Source of the DNA: Pseudomonas viridiflava | GTDB lineage: Bacteria; Pseudomonadota; Gammaproteobacteria; Pseudomonadales; Pseudomonadaceae | DNA: 64,000 nt | Direction: 5' to 3' | Assembly: GCF_003702045.1 (NCBI RefSeq) | Contig: NZ_RBTP01000066.1 | Coordinates: 71,879 to 135,878, forward strand | Shown: in pieces, positions 43,808-53,489 of the stretch | Numbering within the stretch: position 1 is the stretch's first letter | Layout of the letters: each line of letters starts with the position of its first letter | Made by a program: the position numbers and the translations under genes | Notes under the pieces: model-generated | Databases searched by the model: none | Seen by the model: only the letters and a program-made list of their open reading frames with translations | What the model was told of the DNA's origin: nothing

Positions 43808-45136
43808 ATGGCCAAGAAGCTTTATATCGAAACCCACGGTTGCCAGATGAACGAGTACGACAGCTCGCGCATGGTCGATCTGCTGGGTGAACATCAGGCC
43901 CTGGAAGTCACCGCGCGCGCGGAAGACGCCGACGTGATCCTCCTCAACACCTGCTCGATTCGCGAACGCGCCCAGGACCGGGTGTACTCGCAATTGGGTC
44001 GCTGGCGAGAGCTGAAGCTGGCCAACCCTGAAATGGTGATCGCCGTCGGCGGTTGTGTGGCCAGTCAGGAAGGCGCGGCTATCCGTGATCGCGCACCCTA
44101 TGTAGACGTGGTCTTTGGTCCCCAGACCTTGCACCGCCTGCCGGAAATGATCGACGCCGCACGCATCACCCGCCTGCCGCAGGTCGACGTCTCGTTCCCG
44201 GAAATCGAAAAATTCGACCACCTGCCCGAGCCTCGTGTCGACGGCCCGAGCGCATACGTGTCGGTCATGGAAGGCTGCAGCAAATACTGCACGTTCTGTG
44301 TCGTCCCCTACACGCGTGGCGAAGAGGTCAGCCGACCGTTCGATGACGTGCTGACCGAAGTCATCCACCTGGCAGAGAACGGCGTGCGCGAAGTCACGTT
44401 GCTGGGCCAGAACGTCAACGGCTACCGCGGTGCCATGCACGACGGGCGTGTCGCGGACCTGGCCGATCTGATCCGCGTGGTCGCCGCTGTCGACGGCATT
44501 GACCGCATTCGCTATACCACCTCGCATCCGCTGGAGTTCTCGGACAGCCTGATTCAGGCCCACGCCGAAGTCCCGGAACTGGTGAAGCACTTGCATTTGC
44601 CGGTTCAGTCGGGTTCGGACCGCATCCTGGCGGCCATGAAGCGCAACCACACGACGCTCGAATACAAGTCCAAGCTGCGCAAGCTCAAGGCCGCCGTGCC
44701 GGGTATCTGCATCAGCTCCGACTTCATCGTCGGGTTCCCGGGTGAAACCGAGAAGGACTTCGAGAACACCATGAAGCTGATCGAAGACGTCGGGTTCGAT
44801 TTCTCGTTCTCCTTCGTCTACAGCCCGCGCCCCGGTACGCCGGCAGCCGACCTGAAAGATGAAACGCCGGAAGCCTTGAAGAAAGAGCGCCTGGCCGCCC
44901 TGCAACACCGCCTCAATCAGCAGGGCTTCGAGATCAGCCGACAAATGGTCGGCAGCACCCAGCGTATTCTGGTGACCGACTACTCCAAGAAAGACCCCGG
45001 CGAGCTGCAGGGCCGTACCGAGAACAACCGGATCGTCAATTTCCGTTGCGATAACCCCAAGCTGATCGGCCAGTTCGCCGATGTGCACATCGATGATGCA
45101 CAGCCCCACTCCCTGCGCGGATCTCTGCTTCAATAA
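43808..45136 (+). CDS. miaB: tRNA-2-methylthio-N6-dimethylallyladenosine synthase
   Basis: This 442-residue radical-SAM methylthiotransferase modifies A37 of tRNAs already bearing i6A. The N-terminal UPF0004 domain has KLYIETHGCQMNEYDSSRM and LLNTCSIRERA. The radical-SAM Cys set is in MEGCSKYCTFCVVPYTRGEE, and a TRAM domain lies at the C terminus. A 36-base hairpin follows its stop, and the ybeZ-ybeY-corC-lnt set begins after it, in the usual order. Confidence 0.96.
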   Translation: MAKKLYIETHGCQMNEYDSSRMVDLLGEHQALEVTARAEDADVILLNTCSIRERAQDRVYSQLGRWRELKLANPEMVIAVGGCVASQEGAAIRDRAPYVDVVFGPQTLHRLPEMIDAARITRLPQVDVSFPEIEKFDHLPEPRVDGPSAYVSVMEGCSKYCTFCVVPYTRGEEVSRPFDDVLTEVIHLAENGVREVTLLGQNVNGYRGAMHDGRVADLADLIRVVAAVDGIDRIRYTTSHPLEFSDSLIQAHAEVPELVKHLHLPVQSGSDRILAAMKRNHTTLEYKSKLRKLKAAVPGICISSDFIVGFPGETEKDFENTMKLIEDVGFDFSFSFVYSPRPGTPAADLKDETPEALKKERLAALQHRLNQQGFEISRQMVGSTQRILVTDYSKKDPGELQGRTENNRIVNFRCDNPKLIGQFADVHIDDAQPHSLRGSLLQ

Positions 45137-45150
45137 CCTTTGCGCCCCGC

Positions 45151-45186
45151 CGCGGAAACGAATGGCCGAATGAATTCGTTTCCGTG
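45151..45186 (+). terminator. Hairpin between miaB and ybeZ
   Basis: GGAAACGAAT pairs perfectly with ATTCGTTTCC around a 10-base loop (45154-45183), 14 bases after miaB. No T-run follows, so it may only attenuate. Confidence 0.5.
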
Positions 45187-45304
45187 CGGTCCCTACCATT
45201 GAGCACGGTGAATCCTCCACGCAGAAGGCAAGGCTTTCGCCTGACCACCGCTAGGGGTATTCTTCAATACATCTCAATTGCCGCCGGACGGCCATTAAAA
45301 GACC

Positions 45305-46327
45305 TTGAACGCACCCATAGAACCTCATCGCTTCACCCTCGAACCTTTCGAGGCCCATCGTTTCGCCAACCTGTGCGGGCAACTCGACGAGCATCTGCGC
45401 TTGATCGAACAACGCCTCGACATCGAGATCCGCAATCGCGGCAATCAGTTCGAGCTGATTGGCGACTCCAAACAAACCCACTCGGCTGAAAATCTGCTGC
45501 GCCGCCTGTACCGGGAAACCAAAGGTACTGACCTGACGCCGGATATGGTTCACCTGTTCCTCCAGGAATCTGGCGTCGAAGGGCTGGACAATCACCCAGC
45601 CGCCGAAGTCGGCGTTGCGCTGCGCACCAAGAAGGGCATGATTCGCCCGCGCGGCATCAATCAGCAGCGGTACGTTAAAGAAATCCTTGGCAACGACATC
45701 AACTTCGGCATTGGCCCTGCAGGTACTGGCAAGACGTACCTGGCGGTTGCCTGCGCAGTGGATGCGCTGGAGCGCGAGCAGATTCGTCGCATCCTGCTGG
45801 TTCGCCCGGCGGTTGAAGCGGGTGAAAAACTCGGCTTCCTGCCTGGCGACCTGGCGCAGAAGATCGACCCGTACCTGCGACCGCTCTACGACGCGCTGTA
45901 CGAGATGCTCGGTTTCGAAGTCGTCGCCAAGCTGATCGAGAAGCAAGTCATTGAAGTGGCACCGCTGGCGTACATGCGCGGACGCACCCTTAATAACAGC
46001 TTCATCATTCTCGACGAAAGTCAGAACACCACCGTCGAGCAGATGAAGATGTTCCTGACCCGTATCGGCTTCGGCTCAACGGCCGTGATCACCGGCGACA
46101 TCACCCAGGTCGACCTGCCCAAGGGCACCAAGTCGGGCCTGACGCATGTCATCGATGTGCTCAAAGACGTACCGGGCATCAGCTTCACGCACTTCAAGCC
46201 CAAAGACGTGGTCCGCCACCCGTTGGTGCAACGCATCGTGGAAGCCTATGAGCGCTTCGATGATCGTTTCAGCGATGGCTCGTCGAGCAACAACAGTTAC
46301 TCACGGGACAAAAACCGCGATGCTTGA
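45305..46327 (+). CDS. ybeZ: PhoH-like ATPase YbeZ
   Basis: This 340-residue P-loop ATPase has INFGIGPAGTGKTYLAVACA (Walker A) and NNSFIILDESQNTTVEQMKM (Walker B), and the C-terminal LTHVIDVLKDVPGISFTHFK. It works with YbeY in ribosome and rRNA maturation. The start is TTG at 45305, giving the common MNAPIEPHRF N terminus. Its 3' end overlaps the ybeY start by 8 bases (ATGCTTGA), so the pair is coupled. Confidence 0.9.
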   Translation: MNAPIEPHRFTLEPFEAHRFANLCGQLDEHLRLIEQRLDIEIRNRGNQFELIGDSKQTHSAENLLRRLYRETKGTDLTPDMVHLFLQESGVEGLDNHPAAEVGVALRTKKGMIRPRGINQQRYVKEILGNDINFGIGPAGTGKTYLAVACAVDALEREQIRRILLVRPAVEAGEKLGFLPGDLAQKIDPYLRPLYDALYEMLGFEVVAKLIEKQVIEVAPLAYMRGRTLNNSFIILDESQNTTVEQMKMFLTRIGFGSTAVITGDITQVDLPKGTKSGLTHVIDVLKDVPGISFTHFKPKDVVRHPLVQRIVEAYERFDDRFSDGSSSNNSYSRDKNRDA

Positions 46328-46823
46328 GCTGGACCTGCAAGTTGCAAGCGAAACCGCCGCGCCGAGCGAAGCCCAGTTCCGCCTCTGGTGTGAAATGGGC
46401 CTGCGCCCGCGCAGTGCGGATTCGGAGTTGACCATCAGACTGGTCGACGAAGCCGAAGGACGCGAGCTTAATCACACGTGGCGGCACAAGGATTACGCCA
46501 CCAACGTGTTGTCCTTTCCAGCGGATGTGCCAGACGACATGCTGGACATTCCGTTGCTAGGCGATCTGGTCATTTGCGTGCCGGTGGTGAACCGCGAAGC
46601 GGGTGAGCAAAACAAGGCCGTGGACGCCCACTGGGCGCACATGGTGATTCATGGCTGCCTTCATCTGCTCGGTTACGACCATATCGATGATGAAGAAGCC
46701 GAAGAAATGGAAGCGCTGGAACGAACGTTGCTTGAGGAGTTGGGCTACCCCGACCCGTATGCCGACGACGACAGCGATACCGACGTTCAACATTCAGACA
46801 CACTAAGCAAGGACCACGAGTAA
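46320..46823 (+). CDS. ybeY: Endoribonuclease YbeY
   Basis: This 167-residue zinc enzyme has the metal motif MVIHGCLHLLGYDHIDDEEA (HGxxHxxGYDH), plus NVLSFPADVPDDML. It is required for 16S rRNA 3' processing and ribosome quality control. The true start is the ATG at 46320 inside the ybeZ end; a longer frame upstream is an overlap artefact. An acidic C-terminal tail (YADDDSDTD) is longer than in E. coli. corC starts five bases after. Confidence 0.93.
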   Translation: MLELDLQVASETAAPSEAQFRLWCEMGLRPRSADSELTIRLVDEAEGRELNHTWRHKDYATNVLSFPADVPDDMLDIPLLGDLVICVPVVNREAGEQNKAVDAHWAHMVIHGCLHLLGYDHIDDEEAEEMEALERTLLEELGYPDPYADDDSDTDVQHSDTLSKDHE

Positions 46824-46828
46824 GGGCT

Positions 46829-47671
46829 ATGAGCGAAGACCGATCGAGCAACGGACAAAAGTCATGGCTGGGTAAACTGACCCAGGCTTTTGTCCATGAG
46901 CCGAAAAACCGCCAGGAGCTATTGGAGCTGCTGCGCGAAGCCCACCAGAACAAACTGCTGGACAGCGAAGCGCTGGCCATCGTCGAGGGCGCCATCCAGG
47001 TTGCCGACCTGCAAGTACGCGACATCATGGTGCCGCGCTCGCAGATGATCAGCATCAAGGGCACCCAGACACCTCGCGAATTCCTTCCTGCCGTCATCGA
47101 TGCTGCCCACTCGCGCTACCCGGTGATCGGCGAGAGCCACGACGACGTGCTAGGCGTACTGCTGGCCAAGGATCTGCTGCCGCTGATTCTCAAGCCCGAC
47201 GGCGACAGCGACGACATCAAGAAGCTGCTGCGCCCGGCGACGTTCGTCCCCGAGTCAAAGCGCCTGAACGTGCTGCTGCGTGAATTTCGCGCCAACCACA
47301 ACCACATGGCCATCGTCATCGACGAATACGGCGGCGTGGCGGGTCTGGTGACGATTGAAGACGTACTGGAGCAGATCGTCGGCGACATCGAGGACGAGCA
47401 CGATGTCGAAGAAGACAGCTTCATCAAGCCGCTGCCCAGCGGCGACTTTCTAGTCAAGGCCCTCACGCCGATCGAAAACTTCAACGAGTTCTTCGACAGC
47501 GAGTTCTCCGACGAGGAGTTCGACACCGTTGGCGGCCTTGTGATGAACGCGTTCGGCCATCTGCCCAAGCGCAACGAAATCACCGAAATCGGTGCATATC
47601 GTTTCCGCATCCTGAGCGCAGACAGTCGTCGCATTCACTTGCTGCGCCTGAGCCCGATCTCACGCCCGTAA
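46829..47671 (+). CDS. corC: CNNM/CorC-family transporter-associated protein
   Basis: This 280-residue protein has a CBS-pair region (DIMVPRSQMISIKG, RYPVIGESHDDVLGVLLAKD and MAIVIDEYGGVAGLVTIEDV). A C-terminal CorC_HlyC domain follows (DEEFDTVGGLVMNAFGHLPK). It is linked to magnesium/cobalt handling and to envelope/ribosome function in the ybeY operon. No TM segments are present. lnt begins 29 bases later. Confidence 0.9.
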   Translation: MSEDRSSNGQKSWLGKLTQAFVHEPKNRQELLELLREAHQNKLLDSEALAIVEGAIQVADLQVRDIMVPRSQMISIKGTQTPREFLPAVIDAAHSRYPVIGESHDDVLGVLLAKDLLPLILKPDGDSDDIKKLLRPATFVPESKRLNVLLREFRANHNHMAIVIDEYGGVAGLVTIEDVLEQIVGDIEDEHDVEEDSFIKPLPSGDFLVKALTPIENFNEFFDSEFSDEEFDTVGGLVMNAFGHLPKRNEITEIGAYRFRILSADSRRIHLLRLSPISRP

Positions 47672-47700
47672 CCACTCCGATGTCGTTTTAAGGAATCTAC

Positions 47701-49221
47701 ATGCGCTGGATTAAGCGTCCCGGCTGGCCCGGCAACCTGCTGGCCGTGGCCGCTGGCGGACTCACGACCCTGGCACTGGCCCCGTTCGACATCTGGCCGC
47801 TGGTGCTGGTGGCGGTCGCGGTCTTTTACCTGGGCCTGCGCGAGCTGAATCCACGCCAGGCACTGGCTCGCGGCTGGTGCTACGGCTTCGGCCTGTTCGG
47901 CGCGGGCACCAGTTGGATCTACGTCAGCATTCATACCTACGGCGGCGCTTCGGTGCTGCTGGCGGGGCTGCTGATGCTGGCGTTCATCGCCGCCATCGCC
48001 CTGTTTTTTGCCCTCCCCGCCTGGGTGTGGGCGCGCTGGCTAAGGCGCAACGAAGCGCCACTGGCCGACGCGCTGGCGTTTGCGGCGTTGTGGCTGGGTC
48101 AGGAGGCATTTCGCGGCTGGTTCCTCACCGGCTTTCCGTGGCTTTACTCCGGTTACAGCCAACTGGATGGGCCGCTGGCAGGCCTTGCTCCCGTGGGCGG
48201 TGTGTGGCTGATTTCCTTTGCGCTGGGCCTGACCGCTGCATTGTTGTGCAACCTGCACCGCTTGCGGGCGCGTCCTTCGTTTCTGGCGATTGGCGTACTG
48301 CTGTTGCTCGCACCCTGGGTGGCGGGGCTTGCTCTCAAGGGTTACGCCTGGACCTCACCGTCCGGCAAGCCGCTGAAAGTGGTCACCATGCAGGGCAACA
48401 TCGAACAAAGCATGAAGTGGGACCCACAGAAGCTGAACGACCAGTTGGCCCTGTACCGCGACATGACGTTCCGATCGCAGCAGGCCGACCTGATCGTCTG
48501 GCCGGAAACCGCTGTACCGGTCCTCAAGGAAAGCGCAGAAGGCTACCTGTCGATGATGGGTAAATTCGCCTCCGAACGAGGTTCGGCGCTGATCACCGGC
48601 GTACCGGTACGTGAGTTGACCGGGCGTGGCGAATACCGCTACTACAACGGCATCACGGTGGTGGGCCAGGGCGACGGCACCTACTACAAGCAAAAACTGG
48701 TGCCATTCGGTGAGTACGTGCCGTTGCAAGACGTGCTGCGTGGTCTTATCGCGTTCTTCGATCTGCCAATGTCCGACTTCGCTCGCGGACCGAACGACCA
48801 GGCGCTGCTACAAGCCAAGGGTTATCACATCGCCCCGTTCATCTGCTACGAAGTGGTGTACCCCGAATTCGCCGCTGGCCTTTCGGCGCAGAGTGACCTG
48901 CTGCTCACAGTCAGCAACGACACCTGGTTCGGCACCTCGATCGGTCCATTGCAGCATCTGCAGATGGCCCAGATGCGTGCGCTTGAAGCAGGGCGCTGGA
49001 TGATTCGTGCCACCAACAACGGGGTCACAGGGTTGATCGACCCGTTCGGCAAGATCACCGTGCAGATTCCGCAGTTCGAGCGTGGCGTGCTGTACGGCGA
49101 CGTGGTGCCGATGCAGGGTCTGACGCCCTACCTGCACTGGCGCTCGTGGCCACTGGCAATTGTCTGTCTGCTGCTGTTTGGCTGGGCCTTGCTGGCAGCG
49201 CGTATCGCCAAGACCGTCTGA
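47701..49221 (+). CDS. lnt: Apolipoprotein N-acyltransferase
   Basis: This 506-residue inner-membrane enzyme adds the third acyl chain to the N-terminal Cys of lipoproteins. About six to eight TM helices form the N-terminal part. The nitrilase-like domain has the catalytic Glu in VWPETAVPVL, Lys in YYKQKLVPFGEYVP and Cys in HIAPFICYEVVYPEF. It completes the miaB-ybeZ-ybeY-corC-lnt run. The convergent YdcF-like gene follows across a hairpin. Confidence 0.94.
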   Translation: MRWIKRPGWPGNLLAVAAGGLTTLALAPFDIWPLVLVAVAVFYLGLRELNPRQALARGWCYGFGLFGAGTSWIYVSIHTYGGASVLLAGLLMLAFIAAIALFFALPAWVWARWLRRNEAPLADALAFAALWLGQEAFRGWFLTGFPWLYSGYSQLDGPLAGLAPVGGVWLISFALGLTAALLCNLHRLRARPSFLAIGVLLLLAPWVAGLALKGYAWTSPSGKPLKVVTMQGNIEQSMKWDPQKLNDQLALYRDMTFRSQQADLIVWPETAVPVLKESAEGYLSMMGKFASERGSALITGVPVRELTGRGEYRYYNGITVVGQGDGTYYKQKLVPFGEYVPLQDVLRGLIAFFDLPMSDFARGPNDQALLQAKGYHIAPFICYEVVYPEFAAGLSAQSDLLLTVSNDTWFGTSIGPLQHLQMAQMRALEAGRWMIRATNNGVTGLIDPFGKITVQIPQFERGVLYGDVVPMQGLTPYLHWRSWPLAIVCLLLFGWALLAARIAKTV

Positions 49222-49229
49222 TCGGCTTT

Positions 49230-49262
49230 TCAAGGTGATCCCGGCCTACGGGATTGCCTTGA
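49230..49262. terminator. Hairpin between convergent lnt and ydcF-like genes
   Basis: TCAAGG-TG-ATCCCG pairs with CGGGAT-TG-CCTTGA around GCCTA, with a symmetric TG/TG interior loop. It lies eight bases after lnt and before the stop of the facing gene. Confidence 0.65.
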
Positions 49263-49269
49263 TAAACGC

Positions 49270-50031
49270 CTAGCGGTATATCCAGCGGTACGCCAGCGAG
49301 CCTATCGCTTCGTTCAGCAAGACCCCGCTCTGTGTGAACACCCGACTCTCCGGAAGCCAGCCGCCAAACGGGCGCGCGTTGTCCACCCCGATAAATCCCA
49401 CAGGCGCGGCCACGACCGTGAAACCTGCCTTTTCAAAACTCCAGCGCGCCCTTGGCATATGCCAGGCCTGCGTCACCAACACGATCCGTTTGATGCCTTG
49501 GGGCTGCAAGACTGCGGCGCTCAGCGTGGCGTTTTCCCAAGTGGTTCGGCTCTGCCCTTCCTGCCAGCGAACACTGACGCCGAAGTCGTCCTGCAGCGAC
49601 TGCGCCATGATGGCCGCTTCACTGGGAGGCTCATCGAAATGCAGACCGCCCGAGGTCAGTATCGGCAAGCCGGAGGCCTTCGACAGCCGCGCCGCAAGAC
49701 GTAATCGTTCCAGGCCAATGCCTGTCGGGGCATCTGCACCCCATGTGGGTGAATTGCGCTCGCGTCCGTTACCCAGCACCACAATGGCATCGGCTTGCTG
49801 CGCCAGGGCCGCCCACTGCGCGTGCGCCAAGGGCTCGACCTGCTCCAGTCTGCGGGCGGCCCACTCCACGACGACCGGAAGACTCATCAACCACAGCCCG
49901 CCCAGCCCCGTCACGAAAAGCACAACGGCCAGACGCGGACGTGAGCGGCGCAGCCACCAGGCCAGAATCAGCAACAGGAAAAGAATACCGGGAGGCAGCA
50001 GAAGGGTCTTGAACAGGTAACGCAAAGGCAT
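49270..50031 (-). CDS. YdcF/ElyC-like DUF218 membrane protein
   Basis: This 253-residue protein has two N-terminal hydrophobic segments (LLLPPGILFLLLILAWWLRR; VLFVTGLGGLWLMSLP) and a DUF218 domain. The domain has DAIVVLGNGRERNSPTWG, GLPILTSGGLHFDEPPSEAA, SRTTWENATLSAAVL and RIVLVTQAWHMPRARWSF. ElyC/SanA/YdcF proteins act in envelope sugar-lipid (undecaprenyl) metabolism or barrier function. The exact member is not settled. Confidence 0.85.
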   Translation of the reverse strand: MPLRYLFKTLLLPPGILFLLLILAWWLRRSRPRLAVVLFVTGLGGLWLMSLPVVVEWAARRLEQVEPLAHAQWAALAQQADAIVVLGNGRERNSPTWGADAPTGIGLERLRLAARLSKASGLPILTSGGLHFDEPPSEAAIMAQSLQDDFGVSVRWQEGQSRTTWENATLSAAVLQPQGIKRIVLVTQAWHMPRARWSFEKAGFTVVAAPVGFIGVDNARPFGGWLPESRVFTQSGVLLNEAIGSLAYRWIYR

Positions 50032-50133
50032 CGGACACCTCCAGAGATGCCCGAAGCCTAGAATGTTTAACGCTAAGCAACAATGCTTATAGAGCAGGCC
50101 CGAAGCCTGCCGGGGGAAAGCCTGATCGTCGTA

Positions 50134-50484
50134 TCAGTTGTGACGGCCCGACCGCATGGAAGACCTGCCGCGCTTTCTGTCTTTCAGCCAGATAATAGTG
50201 GCCGATTGTTTAGGCGCCCTGGTAGAACCGTTCTGCTCCCGAGATACCGTGAAACTGCCCGTTGAACAACCCTTAACAGCCCCGTTTGCCACCATCACGC
50301 CTTTTTCAAGGTAGGCCTCGATCCACTCGAACTCCGCGCTGCTCAACCCTTTGAGCTCAAGTACCACAGGCGACTCATTTCGGAGCCGAACCGCCGTACT
50401 TGCCACTTCAAGTGCAAGCCCAAGACGATCGATCAAACGTTCATACAGCTCATAAGTGCTCACCGTGTGCTGCAACTCTGTCAT
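50134..50484 (-). CDS. Orphan small protein of unknown function
   Basis: This 116-residue soluble protein starts MTELQHTVSTYELYERLIDR after a GAGGTGA ribosome site. A helical N terminus (residues 10-35) leads into VVLELKGLSSAEFEWIEAYL then EKGVMVANGAVKG, and a basic tail ends RKRGRSSMRSGRHN. No family is recognised. It stands alone between the YdcF-like gene and leuS, with a small CAGGC/GCCTG hairpin upstream of the next gene. It reads as a real accessory gene. Confidence 0.6.
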   Translation of the reverse strand: MTELQHTVSTYELYERLIDRLGLALEVASTAVRLRNESPVVLELKGLSSAEFEWIEAYLEKGVMVANGAVKGCSTGSFTVSREQNGSTRAPKQSATIIWLKDRKRGRSSMRSGRHN

Positions 50485-50795
50485 CCGCTCACCTCACAGA
50501 AGATAAAACATACCCTCAAAATTGAGCTTAGCGTTGTTGTCAAAACCGGCAGAAAACTGCGACCAACGGGCAGAGACGGCGATTGGACGGGGCTGTGGCT
50601 GCGCGGCATAGCAATCAGGACTCCCTCGATAGACGGCGCTCATGTATGCTACGACGCTTCCTGCCATTCCACTTCCGCTCTCTTGAGCCTGTACGCACCG
50701 CGCAGACAGTTGCAATTGTCCGGCAAGCGGCGCAGACCTGACTCGGCGAAGCAATGAAGAGGTCAAGGGTCACTAATCTTTAGTCAAAAGTAGCC
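50485..50795. other. Divergent intergenic region before leuS
   Basis: About 310 bases hold promoters for the orphan gene (minus) and leuS (plus). A TATGCT near 50645 could be a -10. No gene, riboswitch or repeat was recognised. Confidence 0.35.
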
Positions 50796-53402
50796 ATGCA
50801 CGAACTCTATCAGCCCCGCGAAATCGAAGCCGCCGCCCAGACCTTCTGGGAAGAGCAAAAGTCTTTTGAAGTCAGTGAACAGCCAGGCAAGGAAACCTAC
50901 TACTGCCTGTCGATGTTCCCTTACCCCAGCGGCAAGCTGCACATGGGCCATGTGCGCAACTACACCATCGGTGATGTGATCTCCCGCTACCAGCGCATGC
51001 TGGGCAAGAACGTCCTGCAGCCACTGGGCTGGGACGCGTTCGGCATGCCGGCGGAAAACGCCGCCATCGACAACAACGTCGCGCCGGCCAAGTGGACTTA
51101 CGAAAACATCGATTACATGAAGACCCAGCTCAAGAGCCTGGGCCTGGCCATCGACTGGTCGCGTGAAATCACCACCTGCAAGCCTGACTACTATCGTTGG
51201 GAGCAGTGGTTGTTCACCCGCCTGTTCGAGAAAGGCGTGATCTACCGCAAGAACGGCACCGTGAACTGGGACCCTGTTGACCAGACCGTTCTGGCCAACG
51301 AGCAGGTCATTGACGGCCGTGGCTGGCGTTCGGGCGCGCTGATCGAGAAGCGCGAAATCCCGATGTACTACTTCAAGATCACGGCCTACGCCGATGAGCT
51401 GCTGGAAAGCCTTGATGAATTGCCGGGCTGGCCTGAACAGGTCAAGACCATGCAGCGCAACTGGATCGGCAAATCCCGTGGTATGGAAGTGCAGTTTCCG
51501 TATGACCAGACCAGCATCGGCGAAGCCGGCGCGCTGAAAGTCTTCACCACCCGTCCAGACACCCTGATGGGTGCTACCTACGTGGCCGTGGCTGCCGAGC
51601 ATCCACTCGCGACCCTGGCGGCGAAGGAAGACGCCCAGCTGCAAGCTTTCATCGACGAATGCAAAGGCGGCAGCGTCGCGGAGGCGGATGTCGCCACTCA
51701 GGAAAAGAAAGGCCTGCCGACCTCGCTGTTCGTCGAGCACCCGTTGACCGGCGAGAAGCTACCCGTCTGGGTCGCCAACTACGTGCTGATGCATTACGGC
51801 GACGGCGCGGTCATGGCCGTACCGGCCCACGACGAGCGCGATTTCGAGTTCGCCACCAAGTACCACCTGCCGATCAAGCCTGTCGTACGCACCAGCGCGG
51901 GCGACGAAAGCCCTGCGCCGTGGCAGGAAGCTTATGGCGAGCACGGCCCGCTGATCAATTCCGGCGAATTCGATGGCCTGGACTTCACCGCCGCGTTCGA
52001 CGCGATGGAAGCAGCCCTGACCCAAAAAGGCCTGGGCCAGTCACGCACCCAGTTCCGCCTTCGGGATTGGGGCATCAGCCGCCAGCGCTACTGGGGCTGC
52101 CCGATTCCGATCGTGCATTGCGACACCTGCGGTGACGTGCCGGTCCCTGAAGATCAACTGCCTGTCGTGCTGCCGGAAGACGTTGTTCCCGACGGCGCCG
52201 GTTCGCCATTGGCCCGCATGCCCGAGTTTTACGAGTGCAGCTGCCCGAAATGCGGCGCACCGGCCAAGCGTGAAACCGACACGATGGACACCTTCGTTGA
52301 GTCGTCCTGGTACTACGCCCGCTACGCATCCCCGCATTACGAAGGTGGGCTGGTCGAGCCGAACGCAGCCAACCACTGGCTGCCGGTGGATCAGTACATC
52401 GGCGGTATCGAACACGCCATCCTGCACCTGCTGTACGCGCGCTTCTTCCACAAGCTGATGCGCGACGAAGGCCTGGTCACGTCCAACGAGCCGTTCAAGA
52501 ACCTGCTGACTCAGGGCATGGTCAACGCTGAAACCTACTTCCGCATGGAAGCCAGCGGCAAGAAGACCTGGATCAACCCGGCCGACGTCACGCTTGAGCG
52601 CGACGCCAAGGCCAAGGTGATCAGTGCCAAACTGACCAGCGATGGCCTGCCGGTTGAAATCGGCGGCACCGAGAAGATGTCGAAGTCGAAGAAGAACGGC
52701 ATCGACCCGCAGACCATGATCGATCAGTACGGCGCAGACACCTGCCGCCTGTTCATGATGTTCGCCTCGCCACCTGACATGAGCCTGGAATGGTCCGATT
52801 CCGGCGTTGAAGGCTCAAGCCGCTTCCTGCGTCGCGTATGGCGTCTGGCACAGGCCCATGTGGGTCAGGGCGCGTCCGGCAAGCTGGACATCGCCGCCTT
52901 GAGCGACGAGCAAAAAGCCATCCGCCGCTCGATCCATCAGGCGATCAGGCAGGCGAGCCAGGATATTGGTCAGAACCAGAAATTCAACACCGCCATTGCG
53001 CAGGTGATGACCTTGATGAACGTGCTGGAAAAGGTCCCACAGGCAACGTCACAGGACCGCGCGCTGCTTCAGGAAGGGCTGGAAACCGTCACCCTGCTGC
53101 TCGCTCCGATCACGCCGCACATCAGCCACGAACTGTGGAAGGAACTGGGCCACACCACGCCAGTCATTGATGCCGGATGGCCTGCGCTGGATGAAAGCGC
53201 CCTGGTGCAGGACAGCCTGCAGCTGGTGATTCAGGTCAACGGCAAGTTGCGCGGCCACCTTGAAATGCCGGCCAGCGCCAGTCGTGAAGAAGTCGAAGCG
53301 GCCGCTCGGGTCAACGAGAACGTGCTGCGCTTCATTGATGGCTTGACGATCCGCAAGGTCATCGTCGTGCCAGGAAAACTGGTCAATATCGTCGCAAGCT
53401 GA
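50796..53402 (+). CDS. leuS: Leucyl-tRNA synthetase
   Basis: This 868-residue class I synthetase charges tRNA-Leu. The HIGH motif appears as GKLHMGHVRNYTIGDVISRY and the KMSKS motif as EKMSKSKKNGIDPQTM. The CP1 editing domain carries VFTTRPDTLMGATYVAVAAE and GDGAVMAVPAHDERDFEFAT. The length matches E. coli LeuS (860). leuS-lptE-holA is the standard order. A 9-bp hairpin (53410) follows the stop. Confidence 0.97.
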   Translation: MHELYQPREIEAAAQTFWEEQKSFEVSEQPGKETYYCLSMFPYPSGKLHMGHVRNYTIGDVISRYQRMLGKNVLQPLGWDAFGMPAENAAIDNNVAPAKWTYENIDYMKTQLKSLGLAIDWSREITTCKPDYYRWEQWLFTRLFEKGVIYRKNGTVNWDPVDQTVLANEQVIDGRGWRSGALIEKREIPMYYFKITAYADELLESLDELPGWPEQVKTMQRNWIGKSRGMEVQFPYDQTSIGEAGALKVFTTRPDTLMGATYVAVAAEHPLATLAAKEDAQLQAFIDECKGGSVAEADVATQEKKGLPTSLFVEHPLTGEKLPVWVANYVLMHYGDGAVMAVPAHDERDFEFATKYHLPIKPVVRTSAGDESPAPWQEAYGEHGPLINSGEFDGLDFTAAFDAMEAALTQKGLGQSRTQFRLRDWGISRQRYWGCPIPIVHCDTCGDVPVPEDQLPVVLPEDVVPDGAGSPLARMPEFYECSCPKCGAPAKRETDTMDTFVESSWYYARYASPHYEGGLVEPNAANHWLPVDQYIGGIEHAILHLLYARFFHKLMRDEGLVTSNEPFKNLLTQGMVNAETYFRMEASGKKTWINPADVTLERDAKAKVISAKLTSDGLPVEIGGTEKMSKSKKNGIDPQTMIDQYGADTCRLFMMFASPPDMSLEWSDSGVEGSSRFLRRVWRLAQAHVGQGASGKLDIAALSDEQKAIRRSIHQAIRQASQDIGQNQKFNTAIAQVMTLMNVLEKVPQATSQDRALLQEGLETVTLLLAPITPHISHELWKELGHTTPVIDAGWPALDESALVQDSLQLVIQVNGKLRGHLEMPASASREEVEAAARVNENVLRFIDGLTIRKVIVVPGKLVNIVAS

Positions 53403-53409
53403 TGAGATC

Positions 53410-53433
53410 GGGCACCCGGCAGACCGGGTGCCG
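53410..53433 (+). terminator. Hairpin between leuS and lptE
   Basis: GGCACCCGG and CCGGGTGCC form a perfect 9-bp stem around CAGA, eight bases after the leuS stop. There is no T-run, so it is likely partial. Confidence 0.6.
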
Positions 53434-53489
53434 AACATATTTCCAAGGGACGCGAAGTCGGCCCACAAGGATTCAAGGGGAGCATCAAG

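Noticed and set aside
43802..45220. 472-codon minus-strand open frame
   Set aside because: It is the antisense shadow of miaB, a common effect of GC-rich codon use.
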